Below, in pieces: positions 36,113 to 44,872 of a stretch of DNA of 64,000 nucleotides. Position numbers and translations under genes: made by a program. Under the pieces are notes generated by a model, which made no database searches, was not told the origin of the DNA, and saw only the letters and a program-made list of their open reading frames with translations. The stretch comes from Novosphingobium sediminis (GTDB lineage Bacteria; Pseudomonadota; Alphaproteobacteria; Sphingomonadales; Sphingomonadaceae): NCBI RefSeq assembly GCF_007991615.1, contig NZ_BJYR01000002.1:240572-304571 (forward strand), given 5' to 3'. The stretch's first letter is position 1. Each line of letters starts with the position of its first letter.

Positions 36113-37810
36113 ATGGCTGCACCAACGCGGGTCGAACTGCGCGATGCGATACGATGGCTGGCCGAAATCATCGGACCGGACGCAGGCTATCTGCGCCTGG
36201 CGGTGGTCTATGGCATAGCCATAGGTCTGCTTTCGCTGGCCACCCCCATCTCGGTCCAGCTGCTCATCAACAGCGTGGCCTACACCGCGCTGCCTGCGCA
36301 GCTGTGGACGCTGGCCGGGCTCCTCTTCACGCTGCTGTTCGTCGTGGCGATGCTCTCGGCATTGCGGGTCTATGTGATGACGCTGTTCGAGCGGCGCCTG
36401 TTCGCCCGCATCGTGGCGGAGATCACCATCCGCGCGGTCCATGCGCGCGATCCCTTCTTCGGCGATGCGCGCCGGGCGGACCTGTTCAACCGCTTCTTCG
36501 ATCTCACCGTCGTGCAGAAATCGGTGCCCAGCCTCCTCATCGGCGGCTTTACCATCGTGCTGCAATCCGCCGTCGGCCTGATCGTCACCAGCTTCTACCA
36601 CCCGTTCTTCCTCGCCTTCAACGTGGTGCTGCTGCTTGCGCTGCTCGTGATCTGGCTGCTGTGGTCGCGCGGATCGATGACCAATGCCGTGGCGCTCAGC
36701 CACGCCAAGCACGATACCGCGCGCTGGCTCGAAAGTGTCGGCAGCTCCAACGGCTTCTACAAGTCAAGCCGCCACGTCGGCTTCGCGATGGACCGCTCCG
36801 AAGCGATGACCGCGAACTACATCGTCAAGCACAAGGCCTATTTCCGCTACAGCTTCGCGCAGACGCTGGCGTTCTTCACGCTCTACGCGACCGCTTCGGC
36901 CGCGCTGCTGGCGCTTGGCGGCAACCTGATCCTCGCTGGTGAACTCACCATCGGCCAGCTCGTCGGCGCCGAGCTCATCCTTTCCGGGGTATTCTACGGA
37001 GTCAGCCAGCTCGGCTGGTACCTCGATTCCTTCTACGACCTCGTCGCAAGCTGTGAGGAACTTTCCCTCCTCTACGGCATCACGCAGGAAAAGCTGCCGA
37101 TCCCCAGCACGCAGGGGCCGCGCGACGGCGCCATTGCCCTGCGGGACGTCAAGCTCGGCGAGACGCATCTCAACTTCTCGCTCACAGCCGGCGAACGCCT
37201 CATCACCGTGCCCGAGCCCGGTGTGGAGCGCACCCTCTCGATGCTCCTCAAGCGCCACGTCGCACCCGAGCATGGCCTCGTCACTGTCGGTGGCTCCGAT
37301 CTCGGCGGCCTCAACATGTATCTGCTGCGCTCCGAGATCATCGTGCTCGACCGGCCGACCATCGTCGAAGTCACCATCCGGGAATACCTCAGCCTCGCCA
37401 TCTCCGACGCCAACTCCGAAAGCATCCTCGACGCGCTCGACGCGGTTGGCCTCAGCGAGCGCATCGCCAGCCTGCCCGATGGCCTCGACACTCCGCTTGC
37501 CTCGTCCGGCTGGCCGCTGACGGTGGGCGAAGTGATGGAGCTCAAGCTCGCCAACGCGCTGCTCGCCTGCCCCAAGGTCCTCGTGCTCGCCCCGGTGTTC
37601 GATGTGATGCCACCGGCGCAGCTGCTGCGCGTGCTCGAACGCCTCAAGGCAGCCGGCACCACCGTGCTCCTGTGCACCGCGCGCCCCGGCTCCTTCGCGC
37701 TCGACGGCTGGCTCTGGCTCGGCCGGCAGGAACAGATCCGCTTCGCCTCCGCCGCCGAACTTGTGGCCCATGTCAAGAATCGGGAGGCTGCACGTGCCCT
37801 ATCGTCTTGA
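36113..37810 (+). CDS. ABC exporter-like protein with degenerate nucleotide-binding domain
   Basis: A 565-residue half-transporter: residues about 25-320 form a six-helix ABC type-1 exporter membrane domain, and about 335-545 an ABC ATPase fold. The fold is recognisable along its length, but the catalytic motifs are lost. The Walker A region reads VPEPGVERT (366-374) with no GK[S/T]; the Q-loop region reads VLDRP; the signature LSGGQ is LTVGEV (469-474); Walker B is VLVLAPVFD without the DE pair; the H-loop His is replaced in CTARP. The sequence is otherwise intact, without stops or frameshifts, so it is probably a functional protein that cannot hydrolyse ATP in the usual way. It overlaps the HlyD-like gene and begins a type-I-secretion-like operon. 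Confidence 0.85.
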   Translation: MAAPTRVELRDAIRWLAEIIGPDAGYLRLAVVYGIAIGLLSLATPISVQLLINSVAYTALPAQLWTLAGLLFTLLFVVAMLSALRVYVMTLFERRLFARIVAEITIRAVHARDPFFGDARRADLFNRFFDLTVVQKSVPSLLIGGFTIVLQSAVGLIVTSFYHPFFLAFNVVLLLALLVIWLLWSRGSMTNAVALSHAKHDTARWLESVGSSNGFYKSSRHVGFAMDRSEAMTANYIVKHKAYFRYSFAQTLAFFTLYATASAALLALGGNLILAGELTIGQLVGAELILSGVFYGVSQLGWYLDSFYDLVASCEELSLLYGITQEKLPIPSTQGPRDGAIALRDVKLGETHLNFSLTAGERLITVPEPGVERTLSMLLKRHVAPEHGLVTVGGSDLGGLNMYLLRSEIIVLDRPTIVEVTIREYLSLAISDANSESILDALDAVGLSERIASLPDGLDTPLASSGWPLTVGEVMELKLANALLACPKVLVLAPVFDVMPPAQLLRVLERLKAAGTTVLLCTARPGSFALDGWLWLGRQEQIRFASAAELVAHVKNREAARALSS

Positions 37811-38891
37811 GCATATCGAGCACTTCCCCACGCTCGCTAAGATGAAGGCCCCGCGCGTGGTGGTCATCACCGCGTGGATGGTCCTCCTCGCGATCACCGC
37901 CGCCGCGCTCGTCATGGCCTTCGTGCCCTGGGTCCAGACCGCCAATGGCGACGGCCTCGTCGTCGCGCTCAATCCCGACGACCGCGCCGCCGATGTCTCC
38001 AGCCTCGTCAGCGGGCGCATCACCGAATGGTACGTCAAGGACGGCGAGCAGGTGAAGGCAGGCCAGCCCATCGCCCGCGTGGTCGATCTTGATCCCGATT
38101 ACCTCACCCGCCTCGCCGCCGAACGCGCGCAGATCGAGGCGGAGATCGCCGCCGTCACCCAGTCGCGCGCCACGGCCCAGCTCGATGTGAACCGTGCCTC
38201 CGCGCTGTTCCGCGAAGGCCTTGTCGCCCGCCGTGACTACGAACTGGCGCAGATCAAGGTCGCCGAAGGAGGCGCCAAGCTCGCCGAATCGCGCGCAAAG
38301 CTCCAGCGCATCGACGTCCAGCTCGCGCGCCAGTCGAGCCAGGTCGTCCGCGCCCCGCGCGATGGCCGCATCCAGACTGTAAACGCGGCGCTCAGCGGCG
38401 GTGTCGTCTCGCCCGGATCGGTCCTCGCCACCGTCGCGCCCGAAACCGCTGAACGCGCCGTCGCGCTCTACATCGATGGCCGCGATATCGCGCTCGTTCG
38501 CCCCGGCCAGCACGTCCGCCTCGAATTCGAAGGCTGGCCGGCGATCCAGTTCAGCGGCTGGCCTTCGGTCGCGCAAGGCATCTTCGACGGCCGCGTCAGG
38601 GCGGTCGATCCGACCTCCGGTTCGGGCGGCCTGTTCCGCGTCCTCGTCGAGCCCACTCCCGGCAAGCGCCCCTGGCCAGACCTGCGCTTCACCAAGCTCG
38701 GCGCCAAGGTGCGCGGGTGGATCCAGATGGAAACCGTCAAGGTCGGCTACGAACTGTGGCGCCAGCTGAACGACTTCCCGCTGGAGTTCGACAAGGACAT
38801 CAAGGCCTCGATCAGCGGCAAGGGCGCAAAGGAGGATGGCGCCTCCAAGGACGACGACGCGACCGTGCGCAAGGCAGGCAAGCCCAAATGA
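37794..38891 (+). CDS. HlyD family membrane fusion protein
   Basis: A 365-residue adaptor with one N-terminal transmembrane helix (VVITAWMVLLAITAAALVMAF region), a lipoyl half (VSSLVSGRITEWYVKDGEQVKAGQPIARV), a short coiled coil (TRLAAERAQIEAEIAAVT to about 185) and the second lipoyl half (VVRAPRDGRIQTVNAALSGG). The start is a GTG at 37794 with GGGAGG six bases upstream, inside the end of the ABC-like gene; a longer frame lacks this site. The C-terminus is rich in Lys and Asp (from about residue 340). It should bridge the inner-membrane ABC-like protein and the TolC-like channel encoded next. Confidence 0.88.
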   Translation: MPYRLEHIEHFPTLAKMKAPRVVVITAWMVLLAITAAALVMAFVPWVQTANGDGLVVALNPDDRAADVSSLVSGRITEWYVKDGEQVKAGQPIARVVDLDPDYLTRLAAERAQIEAEIAAVTQSRATAQLDVNRASALFREGLVARRDYELAQIKVAEGGAKLAESRAKLQRIDVQLARQSSQVVRAPRDGRIQTVNAALSGGVVSPGSVLATVAPETAERAVALYIDGRDIALVRPGQHVRLEFEGWPAIQFSGWPSVAQGIFDGRVRAVDPTSGSGGLFRVLVEPTPGKRPWPDLRFTKLGAKVRGWIQMETVKVGYELWRQLNDFPLEFDKDIKASISGKGAKEDGASKDDDATVRKAGKPK

Positions 38892-40303
38892 TCCGCCGCC
38901 TTCTGCTGGCTCTCACGCTGCTGTGGCCCATGGCCGCAGCAGCGCAGACCGCGCCGCTCACGCTCGCCGATGTGCTGGACAGTTCTGCCACGCAGGCCCC
39001 GCAAATCGTCGAGGCGATGGCCCGCGTCCGCCAGGCCGAAGGCCGCGCCCTGTCGGCCGAAGGCGCGTTCGACACCGTGTTCGATGTCGACGCACAAAGC
39101 CGCGTGCTCGGCTATTATTCGGGCAGCTATCTCGAAAGCAAAGCCACCCGCCCGCTCACCGGCAACGGCGGTTCGATCTACGGCGGTTACCGCGTCAGCA
39201 GCGGCACGTTCCCGATCTATGAGGACAAGGCCTATACCGACCGCCTCGGCGAACTGAAGATCGGCGGCCTTTTCGCGCTCCTGCGCGACCGCGCCATCGA
39301 TGAACGCCGCGGCCGCATTGCCATGGCCGCGCGCGATATCGACGCCGCCCGGCTGGAGCGCGAGATGGTCGCCATCGGCGTGCAGGCCCGCGCTGCCGCC
39401 ACTTATCAGAACTGGGTCGCCGCCGGGCTTCGCCTCAAGGCCTACCAGTCGCTCCTCGATCTCGCCGAGCAGCGCCGCGCCGGTATCGCCCGGCAGGTCC
39501 AGCTCGGTGCTCGGCCCGCGATCCTGCTCACCGAGGCCGATACCAACATTGTCCGCCGCCGCGCGCTCGTCGTGCGCTCCGAACAGGAATACGCCGCAGC
39601 CGCCAACGCGCTCTCGTTCTTCTACCGCGACGAGAACGGCGAACGGCTCGTGCCCACGCCAGATCGCCTGCCCGCCAGCCTCCCGGGCTTCAAGCCCACG
39701 CGCCCGGGCCAACCGGCGGACATCGCGTCTGGCCGCCCCGACGTCCAGACGCTCAGCGCCCGCCTTGCCCAGTCCGAACTCAAGCTCGCGCTCGCCGAAA
39801 ACGAACTGAAGCCGCGCCTCGATGTGCGCGGTGAGCTATCCTACGATGTCGGAAAGACCGGCCCCGGCGGCAAATCGCGCGACGGCGAGGAAGCAATCGT
39901 CGGCATCCGCCTCACCGTCCCCCTTCAGCGCCGCAGCGCCAAGGGCAAGATCGCCGAGGCCCGCGCCGAGATCGACGGATTGCGCACCCGCCAGCAGCTC
40001 GTGCGCGAACAGATCGCGGTTGAGGTGAAAGGCATCGCCATCGCGGTCGACGGAGCGGCCAAGACCGCCCGCCTCGCCGCCGATGAAGCCGCGCTTGCCG
40101 ACGACCTCGCCGCCGCCGAACGCCGCCGCTTCGACCTTGGCGCCAGCGACTTCTTCCTCCTCAACATGCGTGAGGAATCCGCCACCGATGCGCGCGTCCG
40201 GTTGCTCGACGCCCAAGCACGCGCCGCTCTCGCCGGCATAGACCTTGCCGGCGCGACCGCTGATCGCGCCGCACTGGGCCTGCCAGACGGGCCGCTGCCC
40301 TAA
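38888..40303 (+). CDS. TolC family outer-membrane efflux protein
   Basis: A 471-residue TolC-superfamily protein with a cleavable signal (LLLALTLLWPMAAAAQT) and no lipobox, unlike the NodT-type protein of the RND operon. The two helical halves are visible (LADVLDSSATQAPQIVEAMARVRQAEG, and SGRPDVQTLSARLAQSELKLALAENELKP). The gene overlaps the HlyD gene by four bases (ATGA) and closes the three-gene operon, so the set has the parts of a type I export channel. No obvious secreted RTX or small peptide substrate gene is adjacent. Confidence 0.88.
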   Translation: MIRRLLLALTLLWPMAAAAQTAPLTLADVLDSSATQAPQIVEAMARVRQAEGRALSAEGAFDTVFDVDAQSRVLGYYSGSYLESKATRPLTGNGGSIYGGYRVSSGTFPIYEDKAYTDRLGELKIGGLFALLRDRAIDERRGRIAMAARDIDAARLEREMVAIGVQARAAATYQNWVAAGLRLKAYQSLLDLAEQRRAGIARQVQLGARPAILLTEADTNIVRRRALVVRSEQEYAAAANALSFFYRDENGERLVPTPDRLPASLPGFKPTRPGQPADIASGRPDVQTLSARLAQSELKLALAENELKPRLDVRGELSYDVGKTGPGGKSRDGEEAIVGIRLTVPLQRRSAKGKIAEARAEIDGLRTRQQLVREQIAVEVKGIAIAVDGAAKTARLAADEAALADDLAAAERRRFDLGASDFFLLNMREESATDARVRLLDAQARAALAGIDLAGATADRAALGLPDGPLP

Positions 40304-40320
40304 TCAGGGATAAAGGCCCT

Positions 40321-40346
40321 CCCGCTCATCCTGAGCTTGTCGAAGG
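40321..40346. repeat. Single arm of dispersed palindromic repeat (type A)
   Basis: CCCGCTCATCCTGAGCTTGT followed by CGAAGG repeats one arm of the element at 13032. It lies between the convergent TolC-like gene and the desaturase gene. Only one arm is present, so no long hairpin forms. Confidence 0.6.
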
Positions 40347-40391
40347 GGGAAGGGTTTGGGGTGGGCAGGCGCAGCGCGCCTCAGCCCACGA

Positions 40392-41522
40392 TCAAAGCGC
40401 CGCTTCGCGGAACGAAACCATCCCGCGCCGATCCTCGTCCCACAGCGCCAGGCGCAAGGTTCCGCACGCCTGCACCACGTTGAACCGGTTCAATTCCTTC
40501 AGCTGGGGATGCTTTTCCAGCACTTCGGGCAGGCGGTAGAACGGGATCTGGCTCGAAAGGTGATGGACATGGTGAATGCCGATATACCCGGTGAACCAGC
40601 CCAGAACCGCCGGCAGTGCGAGGTACGAACTGCCCTCCAGCGCGGCTTCATAAAACGACCAGTCGGCCCGTGGCTCCCAATAAGCATCGGGGAACTGATG
40701 CTGGACGTAGAAAAGCCATACCCCGAGCGACGCCGCGCTTAGCAGGATCGGGAAGAACACCAGCGCCGTCACGCCGAAGCCGAACAGCCAGAGCGGCAGC
40801 GCCAGCACCAGCGCCGTCACCAGATTGGAGCCCATCGCGCTCACCCAATAGCGCCAGCCTTCCTTCATCAGACCGATCGGCAAGCGGTGGCGCAGGAGGA
40901 ACAGATACGCCGGGCCAAGCCCGAGCAACACCAGCGGATGGCGATAAAGGCGATAGCCAAGCCGCCTCAGCCACCGGCGCTCCCGGTATTCCCGCACCGT
41001 CAGCATGTCTACGTCGCCAAACCCGCGCGCATCGAGATTGCCCGTGCCCGCATGATGCAGCGCGTGCGAACGCCGCCAGCAATCATAGGGTGTCAGCGTG
41101 AGCACACCCAGCACCCGGCCGATCCAATCGTTGCCCGCGCGGCTGCGCAGGAACGAGCCGTGCCCGCAATCGTGCTGGATAATGAACAGCCGGAGCAGAA
41201 ACAGCCCCGCCAGCGGGGTTGCCGCAAGCGCCAGCCAGTAACCCGCCTGCACGGCCACCGCGATCAGCGCGAACAGGCCAAGGAACGGCAGCAGCGTGAT
41301 CGCCAGCTCCCACCCGCTCCGCACCGGCTTCGGATCGCGGAACGCCTGAAGATCCCGCGCAAGCTGCCGGGGATCAACCGGCGTTGACGCGGTGGTTTGG
41401 GGATGAACGACGGCGGGCTTTGGGAGGTCTGTAACGGTCACCCGTGGATCGCTAATTGTCTCTTTCGTTTTTGTCACGCGGGTTCGAAAGTGCTCCACAA
41501 TTGTTCGTGCTCCGAACTGCAT
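40392..41522 (-). CDS. Membrane fatty acid desaturase
   Basis: A non-heme di-iron integral membrane desaturase of about 376 residues. The three histidine boxes are HDCGHGS, HALHH and HHVHH, with hydrophobic helix pairs between them. It is of the bacterial acyl-lipid desaturase type, probably adding a double bond to membrane fatty acids, though related hydroxylases share the boxes. The start is uncertain: the ATG at 41522 is given, while an in-frame TTG at 41564 and a GTG further in are possible and none has a clear ribosome site. It is convergent to the TolC-like gene and divergent from the amidohydrolase. Confidence 0.87.
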   Translation of the reverse strand: MQFGARTIVEHFRTRVTKTKETISDPRVTVTDLPKPAVVHPQTTASTPVDPRQLARDLQAFRDPKPVRSGWELAITLLPFLGLFALIAVAVQAGYWLALAATPLAGLFLLRLFIIQHDCGHGSFLRSRAGNDWIGRVLGVLTLTPYDCWRRSHALHHAGTGNLDARGFGDVDMLTVREYRERRWLRRLGYRLYRHPLVLLGLGPAYLFLLRHRLPIGLMKEGWRYWVSAMGSNLVTALVLALPLWLFGFGVTALVFFPILLSAASLGVWLFYVQHQFPDAYWEPRADWSFYEAALEGSSYLALPAVLGWFTGYIGIHHVHHLSSQIPFYRLPEVLEKHPQLKELNRFNVVQACGTLRLALWDEDRRGMVSFREAAL

Positions 41523-41695
41523 TTTTTGAGCGCCGAAAGAAGCCGGAAGCCGTTTGATGACCAACCCCTGTCCTACGCACCTGCACTGCGATACACTTTG
41601 CTGATGATCCGGAATTCGAGCAAATCTGGCCCCTGCATGCGCCCTCCCGCAGTGGGAAACCCTGCCGGAACCGCTCCGGGGAGTTTTGCCTCAGG

Positions 41696-41713
41696 ACTGT
41701 GTCAACTGTGTCA
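41696..41713. promoter_or_regulatory. Perfect 9-base tandem repeat upstream of amidohydrolase
   Basis: ACTGTGTCA occurs twice head to tail (41696-41704 and 41705-41713), 34 bases before the amidohydrolase start, in the region divergent from the desaturase gene. Such direct repeats can be activator sites; the pair also resembles the TGTCAACGTTGTCA palindrome at 20107. Function unknown. Confidence 0.25.
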
Positions 41714-41746
41714 ACCTGACCTAAATTCAAACGGAGAGCCCTGCGC

Positions 41747-43018
41747 ATGAAGGCCCTGACTACCACCGCCCTCGCGCTCGTGCTCGCTCTCCCCGCGGCA
41801 GCCCCGGCAACAGCAAGCGCCGAACCGGCCCGCACTCTGCTCCGCCCCGCGCAGGTCTTCGATGGCACCGATCCTGCGCCGCATCCCGGCTGGCAGGTGC
41901 TGATCGAGGGCGATCGCATCGCCGCCGTCGGTCCGAACCTCGCCGTCCCGGCCGGCACCGCCACCGTCGACCTCCCCGGCCAGACGCTCATGCCCGGCAT
42001 GATCGAAGGCCACGGCCACTTGTTCCTCCACCCCTACAACGAAACGCCGTGGGACGATCAGGTGCTCCACGAACCGCTCGCCCTGCGCACCATCCGCGCC
42101 GCGAAGGCTGCCGAGACCACCCTGCGCGCCGGCTTCACCACTGAGCGCGATCTTGGCACGGAAGGCGCAGGTTATGCCGATGTCGGGCTCAGGAAGGCCA
42201 TCGACAACGGGATCACCAAAGGCCCGCGCCTGCTTGTCGCCACCCGCGCCATAGTTGCGCAAGGGGCCTATGGTCCCAAGGGTTTCGAACCGGGTGTTGT
42301 CGTTCCGCAGGGCGCCGAGGAAGCGAGCGGCGTCGAAGGCATTGTTCGCGCCGTGCGCAACCAGATCGCGGCTGGCGCAGATGTCGTGAAGCTCTATGCC
42401 GATTACCACTACCGCCCCGGCGAACCCAGCCTGCCGACCTTCAGCCAGGCTGAAATGGACGCTGCCGTAGCCGCCGCGCACGATGCGGGACGCACCGTCG
42501 CGGTCCACGCCGTGACCGCCGAGGGGATACGCCGCGCCATCGCGGCCGGGGTCGATACGATCGAGCATGGCGATGAAGGAACGCCCGCCGTGTTCAAGGC
42601 GATGGCCGCCAAGCGCATCGCCTATTGCCCCACGCTCGCCGCGTCGGAGGCCATCGCCCGCTACCGCGGCTGGACCGATCCCGAACATCCGCCGGCCGGT
42701 GTTGCCGAAAGCCGCGCCGCCTTCCGCACGGCGATGGCGGCGGGTGTGCCGATCTGCATGGGCGGCGATGTCGGCGTGTTCGCCCACGGCGACAACGCCA
42801 GCGAAATGCGCGCGATGGCCGCTGCCGGGATGCCGCCTGCACAAGTTCTCATTGCGGCGACATCCGGCAATGCGCAGGCCTTCCACCTCACCGATCGCGG
42901 CGCGGTGAAAGCCGGGCTGCTCGCCGATCTGATCGCGGTGGAGGGAGACCCCACCCGCGATCTTTCCGCATTGGCTTCCATCAAGCTGGTGATGAAAGGC
43001 GGCGCGGTTGTCCGCTGA
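41747..43018 (+). CDS. Exported amidohydrolase (imidazolonepropionase-like)
   Basis: A 423-residue metal-dependent amidohydrolase with a signal peptide (TTALALVLALPAAAPATASA). The metal site is complete: HxH in EGHGHLFLH, the bridging Lys in ADVVKLYADYH, His in VAVHAVTAEG, His in DTIEHGDE and Asp in CMGGDVGVFAHGDN. Relatives include Xaa-Pro dipeptidases and imidazolonepropionase-like proteins of the periplasm acting on dipeptides or cyclic amides. The stop codon abuts that of the next, convergent gene within TGATCA. Substrate unknown. Confidence 0.88.
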   Translation: MKALTTTALALVLALPAAAPATASAEPARTLLRPAQVFDGTDPAPHPGWQVLIEGDRIAAVGPNLAVPAGTATVDLPGQTLMPGMIEGHGHLFLHPYNETPWDDQVLHEPLALRTIRAAKAAETTLRAGFTTERDLGTEGAGYADVGLRKAIDNGITKGPRLLVATRAIVAQGAYGPKGFEPGVVVPQGAEEASGVEGIVRAVRNQIAAGADVVKLYADYHYRPGEPSLPTFSQAEMDAAVAAAHDAGRTVAVHAVTAEGIRRAIAAGVDTIEHGDEGTPAVFKAMAAKRIAYCPTLAASEAIARYRGWTDPEHPPAGVAESRAAFRTAMAAGVPICMGGDVGVFAHGDNASEMRAMAAAGMPPAQVLIAATSGNAQAFHLTDRGAVKAGLLADLIAVEGDPTRDLSALASIKLVMKGGAVVR

Positions 43019-43822
43019 TCAGGCGAGGTTGTTGCGCGCCAACGTCGTCCCCGCACGCCACGATGCGCCCACCTCGTGCCAGTACCCGGCGATCTTCTCC
43101 TGCGGCGCGATGTCGAGCAGTTCCTCGACCGGGGAGTCGAAGTAGGTAAGGTCGAAGTCGCCCTTGAAGCAGCGGCCAAGTTCCACGTCGAAGCTCGACA
43201 TCGTCACGACTTCGTCGAGGCTCTGCGTACCATCCGTCTCGATTGTCGGCAGCCAGCGGTTGTGCGCCATCGGCAGGCCGTTGACGAAACCGGGCTTCTC
43301 TGCGGCTTCGGTGATCGTGAAGCGCCCTTCCGCCAGCCGCCGGTCGAACGCCGCCAGCGTCACACCGAACGTCCCGCCCGGCTGCAACCGCGGCCCCGCC
43401 TTGCCGACATAGACCGGGCGGCTCATCTGGATCGAACCGAGCTTCTTGGGATAGCCCTGATGCTGCCCGCGCAGCATCGCGAATTCCTTGTCCACCCAGA
43501 TGTAGACGCAGCGTGACCAGGTCTTGCCCTGGAACTTGCAGCGCACGACGATGAACATCTCCTTGTACTGCACCCGCACCGGATCGAGGATCTGCGCCGG
43601 ATCATCGGAGGTCGATTGCCAGTCCGCCCAGATCGCCGCGACCGCGCCGGGATCTTCGTCGGCAAGGCTGAAACCTTCGGGCAGCAGCGCCGCGATCTTC
43701 GCGGGGTCGGTGCGGTATTCCAGCGTGATGAGTTCGCCCGAATAGTGCCAAGGCACCGGCGGCACGATGCTCGCCTTGCCGCTTGGCGTGCGCGGATAGA
43801 ACAGGCCCTTCAGGTCGCTCAT
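43019..43822 (-). CDS. Acetoacetate decarboxylase family protein
   Basis: A 267-residue protein of the acetoacetate decarboxylase superfamily. The Schiff-base lysine region reads QGYPKKLGSIQMSR, matching the PKKLG motif of the enzyme from Clostridium. The start was set at MSDLKGLFYP because GAGG lies six bases upstream. Family members decarboxylate beta-keto acids or catalyse related aldol/dehydration steps. It is divergent from an FAH-family hydrolase, which suggests that both treat keto acids from a ring-cleavage pathway encoded in this island. The exact substrate cannot be read. Confidence 0.87.
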   Translation of the reverse strand: MSDLKGLFYPRTPSGKASIVPPVPWHYSGELITLEYRTDPAKIAALLPEGFSLADEDPGAVAAIWADWQSTSDDPAQILDPVRVQYKEMFIVVRCKFQGKTWSRCVYIWVDKEFAMLRGQHQGYPKKLGSIQMSRPVYVGKAGPRLQPGGTFGVTLAAFDRRLAEGRFTITEAAEKPGFVNGLPMAHNRWLPTIETDGTQSLDEVVTMSSFDVELGRCFKGDFDLTYFDSPVEELLDIAPQEKIAGYWHEVGASWRAGTTLARNNLA

Positions 43823-43952
43823 GAATACCTCGTCTGGAAAATCTGCCTCTGCTTCTAGCGCCCCTGCCCCGCCAAGCTTGGCCGCAGCGGCCAATGCCTG
43901 TGGCGTCCTGCCCCGCTAAGGCGTAGCACAACTGGAAACGAGGGCTTACGCG

Positions 43953-44840
43953 ATGACTACCGAATACCGCCGCATCCTGCTCGATGGCTACCCCATCCTC
44001 ACCACGCGCCACGGCGATGAACTCGTCACCAAGGATGGCCGCAGCATCGGGATCGACGAGGCGGTGCACCTCGCGCCCTGCAACCCCAGCAAGATCATCT
44101 GCGTGCACCTCAATTACGAGAGCCGCGTGAAGGAGTTCATCACCAAGCTCCCGCCTGCGCCGACTTACTTCCACAAGCCGGTCACCGCGCTCAACACCCA
44201 CAAGGGCGCCGTCGTCCGGCCCGAACGCTGCAAGTTCCTCAACTACGAAGGCGAGATTGCCATCGTCATCGGCCGCTCATGCCGCAACATCTCGCCCGAA
44301 GAAGCGGCGGACTACATCCTTGGCTACTCGGTCGCCAATGACTACGGCCTCCACGATTTCCGCGATACCGACGCCGGCTCGATGCTGCGCGTCAAGGGTT
44401 CGGACACGCTTTGCCCGATCGGCCCCGGCCTCGTCACCGGCTGGGATTTCCGGAACAAGCAAATCCGCACGATCGTCAACGGCGAGGTCAAGCAGGACGG
44501 CAACACGAGCGAGATGGAGTGGGACATGCACTACCTCGTCGCCGATATTGCCCGCACGATCACGCTCGAACCGGGCGACGTCCTCCTCTCCGGCACACCC
44601 GCCAACAGCCGCCCGGTGCAGCCGGGCGATGTGGTGGAAGTCGAAGTCGAAGGTCTTGGCAAACTGACCAACACCATCGTCCACGGGCCCACCCCTATCC
44701 GCGACGATTGCGGCGCGCAGCCGACCGAGTCCGAAGAAGTGATCTCCACCGCAATGGGCGGCGACTGGGAATTCCGCGGCAAGCGCGCGGCGGGCGGCCA
44801 GGGCGCCGCGTTCTATGAGTCAGCGCTCGAGACCAAGTGA
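43953..44840 (+). CDS. FAH family hydrolase (2-hydroxyhepta-2,4-diene-1,7-dioate isomerase/fumarylpyruvate hydrolase-like)
   Basis: A 295-residue FAH-superfamily protein. It has the lid and active-site pattern of HpaG/fumarylpyruvate hydrolase relatives: IICVHLNYESRVKEF, PTYFHKPVTALNTHKG, metal ligands in LNYEGEIAIVIG, the VANDYGLHDFRD segment, KGSDTLCPIGPGLV and the SGTPANSRPVQPGDVVEVEVEGLG C-terminus. In meta-cleavage pathways such enzymes isomerise, decarboxylate or hydrolyse the ring-opened product. An extradiol dioxygenase and an aldehyde dehydrogenase of the matching pathway type lie 8-12 kb downstream. Its stop overlaps a GTG of the AraC gene. Confidence 0.88.
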   Translation: MTTEYRRILLDGYPILTTRHGDELVTKDGRSIGIDEAVHLAPCNPSKIICVHLNYESRVKEFITKLPPAPTYFHKPVTALNTHKGAVVRPERCKFLNYEGEIAIVIGRSCRNISPEEAADYILGYSVANDYGLHDFRDTDAGSMLRVKGSDTLCPIGPGLVTGWDFRNKQIRTIVNGEVKQDGNTSEMEWDMHYLVADIARTITLEPGDVLLSGTPANSRPVQPGDVVEVEVEGLGKLTNTIVHGPTPIRDDCGAQPTESEEVISTAMGGDWEFRGKRAAGGQGAAFYESALETK

Positions 44841-44872
44841 CGGCAAGCGCGGCGACTGTTAGGCTTGGCACC

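Noticed and set aside
35995..36171. 59-residue N-terminal extension of the LysR regulator
   Set aside because: It would overlap the divergent promoter and the start of the ABC-like gene and lacks family similarity; the MTTIRQLQ start is typical of LysR proteins.
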